DNA of 34,449 nucleotides, from the NCBI GenBank assembly GCA_029834535.1, contig JAQMWT010000452.1, positions 1 through 34,449 of the forward strand, given 5' to 3'. The notes beneath the pieces were generated by a model, which was given only the letters and a program-made list of their open reading frames with translations, had not been told where the DNA came from and made no database searches. The DNA is from Chrysophaeum taylorii (Eukaryota > Sar > Pelagophyceae > Pelagomonadales > Pelagomonadaceae). Positions 28,598-34,449 of the stretch are shown here, piece by piece. The position numbers were made by a program, and so were the translations under genes. The first letter of the stretch is position 1. Every line of letters begins with the position of its first letter.

Positions 28598-30085
28598 ATG
28601 CCGCAGGTTCCAGTGTCCCCCCATTCGTCAATGTGCATGTCTTGCAGGGCAGTTCACGATGGTGACGTTAGACCTTTTGAGTTGACGTCGGGGGTGACGT
28701 ATTCTTTTCCTACGGGGCCCCCCGAAACTGTATTAGCCGATGTTTTAGCCGATACAGTTTTGGTCGCAGCAGAGCAGACCACAGCGGCGCCGATGGAGGA
28801 GAAGTTGACGGGAATGTCCGATTTGATGGACGAGAAACGAAAATTATCAGAGGAGATAAAGGAGGAAGTATATGTGCCTCCGATTGAGAAGTGTCAGAAT
28901 TTGTTGCCAGCGAAACTGGGGAATGAGGAAGCAGCCGAAGCGGCGAGCGCCAATATAGATTCAGAGGCGAGATGTGGGACGCCAGATATGGCAGCGGTGA
29001 CGATGCAGATGCCGGGCGATGCGAAACCGGAGATACGATGTCATCACACTGCACTTTCGCCGAGCGATGGGGAAAAGATCGAGCAAGACCTCATCACCAT
29101 CGGTTGTCTGGACCCTGGTACGCATACGTTCATAGTTGGTCATATTTACAGACGACAAGACGGGCCGAAGTTCGCAACGACTTTAGGCGTGGATGGAATG
29201 GCTGATGTCTCCTATATTTGTCGTGGGATGGTCGAAAAACTGGCAAAGGATAGCATCATCCTTGACCGGGGCGATCTTCCAGTCGAGCGCACCCTGTACG
29301 GGTCAGGATTGGATAAGACGACTATCCACAAATGGGTCGCATTGCGGATTGCGCTTGCGGACGACGTGGCCGTTCCAGTTGTTGCTATTGTGGCCGATAC
29401 TAATCATATATTTTTGCTGGGAGCGCGCGATATTAGGGTGTTGGGAGCCATAGTGGACTACCCGCGAAGTCGCATGGCGTTTCTCCGCACACAAGTCGCT
29501 TATGGGCGCAAGAAGTTAAAGGTGCAGGATCGACGAGTCGATTCTCCGATTTTGACGTTCAGAACAACTTATGACGAGCGCAATCCCGTGGTAGTTCAGG
29601 TTTATGGGCAACAGCACCATGCGATGCAAAAGAGCCTGTGCACAGTTGAGCACCGAGTATACGCTCGCTTGTGCAAGATTGAAGACCTCCAGCGTCCACC
29701 GCCGAAACGAGCGGGAGCTTCGACGACTTGGGGAGTCCCTCCAGTTACGCCTTCTCAAAGTTCGAACAGCGATGCCTATGAAGTGATAGCCTATGCTGCG
29801 CGCACGATGAAGGTCGAGCCTGGGCGCACTTACTGCGTGCCAGTCGCTCTTTCAGAGCCCATGGAAACCGGGCAAGTTTTCGTTGCTACGTCTTCTGGAT
29901 ACGAGCAACTTGGGGTAGTCGATGGAATTCGTTCTTCTCCTGAGGATCATGACAAGTTCGCAGCTCGAGTGGCGATCTCCTTTACCCAGGATGTGCCGAC
30001 CGTGATTACTCAAGGTGAAGTTCTCGCTTTGGGCGATATTGTTCGTTTTGATGATGAACTGAATGTTGAAACGGTCGACGATTAA
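28598..30085 (+). CDS. Gypsy Pol N-terminus with retropepsin-like protease, 495 codons
   Basis: An intact ORF in the same frame as the gag tail. Residues 1-165 are an acidic linker. The protease region has FATTLGVDGMADVSYICRG (residues 192-210), where D199 occupies the place of the catalytic Asp but D-T/S-G has become D-G-M. The second strand IFLLGARDIRVLGAIVDYP (271-289) matches the usual ILG-x-D-x-L region. Residues about 400-490 are beta-rich (VEPGRTYCVPVAL ... TVITQGEVLALGDIV) and resemble the beta domain often found before RT in gypsy elements, similar in pattern to dUTPase-like folds. The ORF overlaps the methyltransferase frame by 16 bases, equivalent to a -1 shift. Confidence 0.7.
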   Translation: MPQVPVSPHSSMCMSCRAVHDGDVRPFELTSGVTYSFPTGPPETVLADVLADTVLVAAEQTTAAPMEEKLTGMSDLMDEKRKLSEEIKEEVYVPPIEKCQNLLPAKLGNEEAAEAASANIDSEARCGTPDMAAVTMQMPGDAKPEIRCHHTALSPSDGEKIEQDLITIGCLDPGTHTFIVGHIYRRQDGPKFATTLGVDGMADVSYICRGMVEKLAKDSIILDRGDLPVERTLYGSGLDKTTIHKWVALRIALADDVAVPVVAIVADTNHIFLLGARDIRVLGAIVDYPRSRMAFLRTQVAYGRKKLKVQDRRVDSPILTFRTTYDERNPVVVQVYGQQHHAMQKSLCTVEHRVYARLCKIEDLQRPPPKRAGASTTWGVPPVTPSQSSNSDAYEVIAYAARTMKVEPGRTYCVPVALSEPMETGQVFVATSSGYEQLGVVDGIRSSPEDHDKFAARVAISFTQDVPTVITQGEVLALGDIVRFDDELNVETVDD

Positions 30086-31488
30086 CGAAGGATGGTGAAG
30101 CCGAATCTGACAAGGCTAACCTATCGTTCACTGTTTCGGTCGCAAGCCATCTGACTCAAGGCGATGCGGCTCCCGAACCGATGCTTTTGAGCTCGGTGCA
30201 GAAGGCATCTCCTTCTGCTGATAAGAATAAGAATTCTCGTCAAGAATCGCTCGGTAACGACGATTTCGACCGACGAACCGACGAGGAGGAAAAGAAATGC
30301 CGAGAAGTTACAGAAGGCGAGATTCGCCGAAGGTTTGAAAAAGTCCACTGGGTGCCGATCACGTATCGCAAGGTCGTGATGCTCTTTAGCGGCGCCGGAG
30401 GAAGTACTTTAGGACTGCAACGAGCGAACGAGTTGTGCGGGACGTCGTTTCGAGTCGTCCTTGCTCTTGACTCTTCAACAGCTGCCAACACGATTCATCA
30501 GAAGAATTTTCCGAAGATACCTGTGGTACAGCACACGCTCTGCGGACGATATGACTCGACCCTCCGATTGATCAAGGCTTATTTGCCTGAAGCGGAATGG
30601 TCATCGTCGACGTGTGTAGCGTCTCCACCCTGCGTTCATTCAGCACTCTGCAACTTGACATCCAGAGATGTTGGCAGGGGAGTTACGGCCACTAATTGGA
30701 CGATGAAGCTGTGCAAAACGGCTGGCTTCATGATGTGGCTGATTGAACAGGTGGCGTCCATTATTTCTTATATAGCGCGCTTGCACCCTTACGTGTACGT
30801 CGTCAATTTTCATGATATTATGCCCACTTTGATGAGCTCTCGCGTGCGATTCTTGGTTTCCAGTCACCCACTGCACTTGCAAGAGGCTCCGAACACATGT
30901 GCGAATATGCAACAAAAATTTGCTGCAGCTTTAGGTTACGCTCATGAACGCCACCTGCTCCAGCGGAAGAATCTCGGCTCGTCCCGAGAAGCAACAGATA
31001 CGGCATACACCGTTACGCGAGTTCCTCTTCGTTTGGGACCGCATCGCTCGGACACTCGGCCTTTGATTCTCGAGATGACGGCCGAGTTGCTAACGATGCC
31101 GCTGGACCATGATTGGGCTAGCTTGTCTAAGACAGATTCGTTCAAACGTTTAGCGTCTGTCGTCCCTCTAGACACTCTTGCGATTTTAGCAGTCGATCTG
31201 CACAACTCCGTGATCAGAGGTTTCCGCCAAAGTGGCGAAGTCCTGCCGACCGCGTTGAGCCCGACAGATCGATCCTTTGAGCAGTGTTTGCGAATTTCCG
31301 ACACCACCCTTCGTCACGTACAGATTCCGCTGTTAAATACGCGTACTCGTGTCGTTAAGTGGGTGTCAAACGATGATCTCCAGGATCCCACTAAATGGGA
31401 ACCGCCAGATGCCCCTATGCTTCCGCTTCCAACAGATGCGCCTGGGACGGCTCATGTTTTTTCCGCTGCCCCCCCCCCCGACACCTGA
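30070..31488 (+). CDS. C5-cytosine DNA methyltransferase domain in gypsy Pol
   Basis: The frame is open from 30070; its first ATG is at 30181, and numbering below starts there. Motif I is VVMLFSGAGGSTLGLQ (65-80), SAM-ribose strand VVLALDSS (92-99), motif IV CVASPPC with catalytic Cys151 (codon 30631-30633), motif VI LIEQV (187-191, for ENV). Motif VII-VIII is VVNFHDIMPTLMSSRVRF (207-224, keeping both arginines of Q-x-R-x-R but not the Gln). Motif IX is RPLILEMTAELL (293-304) and motif X FKRLASVVPLDTL (321-333). Order and spacing are those of a full, if short, Dcm/DNMT enzyme. After motif X a Pro-rich linker runs to a C9 tract (31472-31480), where the frame stops. No PHD, bromo-adjacent or chromodomain partner is seen. 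Confidence 0.88.
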   Translation, partial: NGRRLTKDGEAESDKANLSFTVSVASHLTQGDAAPEPMLLSSVQKASPSADKNKNSRQESLGNDDFDRRTDEEEKKCREVTEGEIRRRFEKVHWVPITYRKVVMLFSGAGGSTLGLQRANELCGTSFRVVLALDSSTAANTIHQKNFPKIPVVQHTLCGRYDSTLRLIKAYLPEAEWSSSTCVASPPCVHSALCNLTSRDVGRGVTATNWTMKLCKTAGFMMWLIEQVASIISYIARLHPYVYVVNFHDIMPTLMSSRVRFLVSSHPLHLQEAPNTCANMQQKFAAALGYAHERHLLQRKNLGSSREATDTAYTVTRVPLRLGPHRSDTRPLILEMTAELLTMPLDHDWASLSKTDSFKRLASVVPLDTLAILAVDLHNSVIRGFRQSGEVLPTALSPTDRSFEQCLRISDTTLRHVQIPLLNTRTRVVKWVSNDDLQDPTKWEPPDAPMLPLPTDAPGTAHVFSAAPPPDT

Positions 31489-31766
31489 ACCTGAACAGGA
31501 GCCGAAAGTAAGGAGCGAGCTGAATGTGCGCGTCAAAGGTGACAAGATCAATAAGAGCCACCCTGAGGTGAGGTCCACGAAGAAAAGTTCGATGTGCCAT
31601 GGAAGGATGCGCCGCGCGACGCGGACGGTGTACCGTTACCGCAGACTCCGGAGCACGTCAAGGACAATGAGGCGACGAAAGTCGTAACTTCGACGAAGGA
31701 AGAAGTCGAAAAGGTTGTTCGAGAACTGGGAATTCCCGACAACCCGCATCTGGATGAGGATGCAAG
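31489..31766 (+). pseudogene. Linker between methyltransferase and RT, frame-damaged
   Basis: Beyond the C-tract, the plus-one frames give a Pro/Glu-rich segment (PTPEPEQEPKVRSE) and then PHLDEDAR in another frame, ending in TGA codons near 31768. Probably the flexible link leading into RT. The C9 run is a likely site of the indel that separates it from the methyltransferase ORF. Confidence 0.5.
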
Positions 31767-33050
31767 ATGATGCTGAGCCACTGCGTGCAATACGCGTGGG
31801 CCTTTTTTTATCCGATTATGAGACCCGTGGACTCGCCACCGGTTTCTCTACGATTTAAAGACGCAAACCCACGACCGATCAAGATGACGCCTTATAGGTT
31901 GACGCCAGCAAAGCTCGAGTGTCTCGGAAATCAGGTCACTGAGTGGTGTCGCGATGGAGTCATCTGACCGGCGAACTCTCCGTGAGGATTCCCTGTACTG
32001 ATGCTGCCTAAGAAGGGAGCAGAGGCCGGGACGTCGAATGCTTGTCGTGCTGCAGTTGACTTGCGTCAGCTCAATGATCAACTGGTCAATGACAGTTGGC
32101 CGAATATTCGTCAAGATGATGCTTTGGCTTTTCTTGCCATGCGCCGTTGGCGGACGTGCATTGATATTCGATGGGGTTATCATAACCTACGTTTGGACGC
32201 CGCTGCTCAGGACGCCGTTACGATGGTTAGTCCACTTGGAGCCCATAGTTTCTTGCGCCTGCCTCTAGGAGTAAAAACAGCAGGAGCTCTCTTTTGTAAG
32301 CAGATGGCTAGCGATTTGTCCACCTGGATGTATAAGGACTTGGTCGCGTTTGTCGACGATATTATGATGGGATCGGATGAACTCCATCGACATTTACAAG
32401 TTTTGATTGAAGTGTTGTGCCATCTAGCACAGCGAGGATATAGTGGACGAACTTCGAAGTTCCACCTCCTCAAGGATGAAATCGAGTTTTTGGGACATAT
32501 TTCGACTCCGGAAGGCTTGAAGCCGAATCCCAAGACGTTAGAAGCGCTGCGGCAGATGCCGACTCCTGGTACGTTGCCTAATACGTCCCCGAAGACCCAG
32601 ATTCGATCTTTCATTGGCATGAGCAACTATTGCCGCCGATATGTGAAGAATTATTCGAAGATTGTGGAGCCGCTTAGGCGATTGTGTCTTGAAGGCGTTA
32701 AGTTTGAGTGGACGCCTGAGTGCCAAAAGGCATGGGACACGCCCATCGAAGCTTTGGTGGACTCTCGCGGAGTTTATCATCCTGACTACGATCTTCCTTT
32801 TCAGATCCGCTCGGATGCTTCCAAGGATGGTCTGGGCGCGTATCTTTTTCAGCTCGTGGAAGTCAAGGACGAAACCGGTAAGGTGACTCGAGAGGAACGA
32901 GTAACTGAGTATTGGAGCCGAGCTGTGCCGAAAGATATGCGGAACTATGAGCCTCGCCGGCTAGAGCTACTGGCGGTTATTCTTTCTCTTGAGCATTTCC
33001 CGCTCTTATATCGAAGGTCACAAGACGATCCTTGAAACGGATCATCGCAA
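31767..33050 (+). pseudogene. Gypsy reverse transcriptase and N-terminal RNase H
   Basis: RT begins KMTPYRLTPAKLECLGNQV and GVI-stop-PANSP-stop-GFPVLM, where the gypsy consensus has Arg and Trp at the two TGA codons (31965-31967, 31983-31985). It then runs clean from 32001: AVDLRQLNDQL, WRTCIDIRWGYHNLRL (catalytic Asp), FLRLPLGVKTAGALF, LVAFVDDIMMG (catalytic FVDD, 117-120 of that ORF), IEFLGHIST and the connection IRSFIGMSNYCRRYV. RNase H starts with PFQIRSDASKDGLGAYLFQL (Asp) and NYEPRRLELLAVI (Glu). At about 33005 a frameshift moves the IEGHKTILETDH strand to another frame; a compensating shift near 33050 restores it. Confidence 0.9.
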
Positions 33051-33686
33051 ATGACGTTCTTACGAAAGGCGAAGCACTCGTCTGGGCAGTTGGCTCGATG
33101 GGCGATGCGGCTCGCCAATTTTGATCATGAATTGGGTTACAAACCAGGGAAGTCGCCGGGAATGAGTATCCCTGACTGTCTCTCTCGCAATCCTATAGAT
33201 CATGTCATCGTGACGGATGAGTTAGGTGAACCCTTGAACCACGCGTATCTAGTGTGCCAAGAACTCCCTCGCCCTGTCGATGATGAAGGAGTACCTTTAC
33301 CTGGGTGCCATGTCATTCTGTCGTTTGTTACGACTGAGTTGCCTGTGGAGGAAGAGGAAGAAGACCTCGATGATCCGATGCAATTGGTCACGTCTCATGC
33401 TACGAGACAACGTCGGAAGCAACGTCTGCAGACCCAGCCTAGTATTTTCAGTGATGCCGATGATTACCAAGAGTACATCGACAAGATTCCGGATAATTTG
33501 ACTTTTGACTTGCACCCGATGATAGTCGCACCCCGAACCTTACGGACGCGCATCATCCGATTGTACCATGACACACCTCTCAATGGTGGTCACATGGGTC
33601 GTCAAAGTACAGTGCAGTCGATACTTGGACGTTTTTGGTGGCCCCACATGTCTAATGAGTGGGTGCTTATATTGCTGGTTGCATAG
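33051..33686 (+). pseudogene. RNase H C-terminus and integrase zinc-finger domain of the gypsy element
   Basis: Begins MTFLRKAKHSSGQLARWAMR and YKPGKSPGMSIPDCLSR (the usual YxPGxxNxxADxLSR with the catalytic Asp region decayed), then an acidic linker (EEEEEDLDDP). It continues into the integrase N-terminal HHCC region: YHDTPLNGGHMGRQSTVQSI and FWWPHM give the two histidines. The Cys pair is lost to a frameshift at about 33680, just after the expected region. Confidence 0.85.
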
Positions 33687-34439
33687 TGGGCAAGAAAGCT
33701 GCGTACGCATGAACCAATGAGAGCAGGTCTTCTTCAGCAACCGGTGTATGATGGTGATTGCGCCGTCTTTGTATGGATGTTCGGACTTTGCCCAGTGCTG
33801 GTCCCGAGAATATATTTGATATCTTTTTGATTCCATTTTCTCATTTCTTGATTCTCGACGTACTACACCATAAGACTGCTGAGTCAATCCTCGAGTCTTT
33901 GTCGCGAATATATTACTCAAAGGTATCTACCTCACGAGGATTCGTACCGACAATGGGAAGAGTTCGTCAACAAGTTGATGGAAGAGTTTTGTCATCTCTT
34001 TCAATGTTCGGTATAGTACCACGATTCCGGATCATGCTCAGGCTATTAATCCTGCGGAAAGGGTCAACCGCCTTTCTATTCAAGACTTTCTCTCCTAATT
34101 CGATTTCCTCTCTCTCTGAATCACGGGTGTGTTCCAAACCCCGCATAATCGGACTGGCACGAATTAGCGGAGACATGCTTTTTGCTACCAATCGTAGTTA
34201 TGCCGGGACCCACTCAGATTTCTCCCACCTCCATGCTACGTCTGACACGGCAGCCTCTATTGCCAACAGACTTAAATACGATCAGGATTGATGTCCCCGC
34301 TGCCGAAACTCCGCCGCTTTTTTTCCCCCCCAGTCGAGTTGTGGCGGAGACTCGCGAGAGATTTGAAAGTCTACTACCACTACGTGAACGAACGCTCGCT
34401 AGGATGGCTCTTCGTAAAAAACGTCGCGCCTACCAATGA
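33687..34439 (+). pseudogene. Gypsy integrase core and C-terminal region, multiply frameshifted
   Basis: Pieces in different frames match an integrase: GLLQQPVYDG near 33730, a decayed strand region FSHFLILDVL with TAESILESLSRIYY near 33840-33920, EFVNKLMEEFCHLF near 33965, and AINPAERVNRLSIQDFL near 34050-34100, where the Glu belongs to the DDE triad (consensus GQTERVNR). The last frame (34182-34439) has RQPLLPTDL and a charged helix (TRERFESLLPLRERTLARMA), as in the segment after the core. No chromodomain is visible before the window ends. Confidence 0.7.
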
Positions 34440-34449
34440 ACACGGACCA

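Larger units (their letters stand above)
25548..34449 (+). mobile_element. Ty3/gypsy LTR retrotransposon carrying a DNA methyltransferase (runs off right edge)
   Basis: Order: leader with short ORF, gag with Arg/Ser-rich tail, protease, C5-cytosine methyltransferase, reverse transcriptase, RNase H, integrase. RT before integrase is the Ty3/gypsy (Metaviridae) arrangement. The copy is old: gag and RT-RH-IN contain many stops and frameshifts, while protease and methyltransferase are open. The 5' boundary is uncertain; homology with the remnant at 14990-17660 begins near 25555. The 3' LTR is outside the window. Confidence 0.88.

Noticed and set aside
30181..31488. Methyltransferase as a bacterial restriction-modification gene or contamination
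   Set aside because: It is in line with gypsy gag-protease before it and RT-RNase H-integrase after it, with matching base composition, and no restriction gene is nearby.
31965..31985. Nuclear code reassignment of TGA
   Set aside because: One of the two TGAs replaces Arg, and stops of all three kinds occur in gag, while the three host genes end in ordinary stops and contain no internal TGA. Decay explains it better.

Overview
The window looks like nuclear DNA of a unicellular eukaryote, most likely a microalga. Stramenopile or dinoflagellate-like lineages are my guess; nothing here fixes the taxon. The evidence is three GC-rich, apparently intronless single-copy genes of eukaryotic type, embedded in LTR retrotransposons of two superfamilies, Helitron-type helicase remnants and long microsatellites. 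No rRNA, tRNA, CRISPR or bacterial operon structure was seen.

Layout. 1-5536 (minus): a Ty1/copia-like retrotransposon running off the left edge, read gag, aspartic protease, C5-cytosine DNA methyltransferase (DNMT), integrase. 5537-6598: its leader or LTR region, a 41-bp direct repeat and an (AG)32 tract. 6599-7816 (minus): EF-hand membrane protein. 7921-12416: four copies (A-D) of a roughly 1.0-1.2 kb Helitron-derived repeat, B and C forming a giant inverted repeat. 12590-13780 (minus): PIN-like/auxin-efflux-carrier-family transporter, followed by copy E (13869-14905). About 14990-17660 (minus): gag-only remnant of a Ty3/gypsy family. 17970-19181 (minus): coiled-coil protein. 19367-22432 (plus): a second, decayed Ty1/copia element without a methyltransferase. 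22433-25367: Helitron copy F, swollen by a 99-bp minisatellite and a perfect 1,970-bp (GACA)n array. 25356-25547: a 96-bp tandem duplication. 25548-34449 (plus): a Ty3/gypsy element of the same family as the 15-17 kb remnant, ordered gag, protease, DNMT, reverse transcriptase/RNase H, integrase, running to the right edge.

Main discovery. Two retrotransposons from different superfamilies each carry a complete C5-cytosine methyltransferase domain inside the polyprotein, directly after the protease. In the gypsy element (30070-31488) motifs I, IV (PPC), VI, VIII, IX and X are visible in one open frame. In the copia-like element (about 2660-915) the same motif series is visible, interrupted by a single TAA inside motif VIII. 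Cytosine methyltransferases inside retrotransposons have been reported from dinoflagellates and a charophyte alga (work of de Mendoza and colleagues, from memory), so the principle has precedent. Two unrelated carriers side by side, both with altered protease active sites, is what deserves follow-up. A retroelement-encoded methyltransferase could methylate the element's own or host DNA; this is inference.

State of the elements. Gag, RT and integrase of the gypsy copy are riddled with stops and frameshifts, yet its protease and DNMT frames are open. All Helitron copies share the same helicase frameshifts, so the family spread as an already dead, non-autonomous sequence. The three host genes have no visible functional link to each other.
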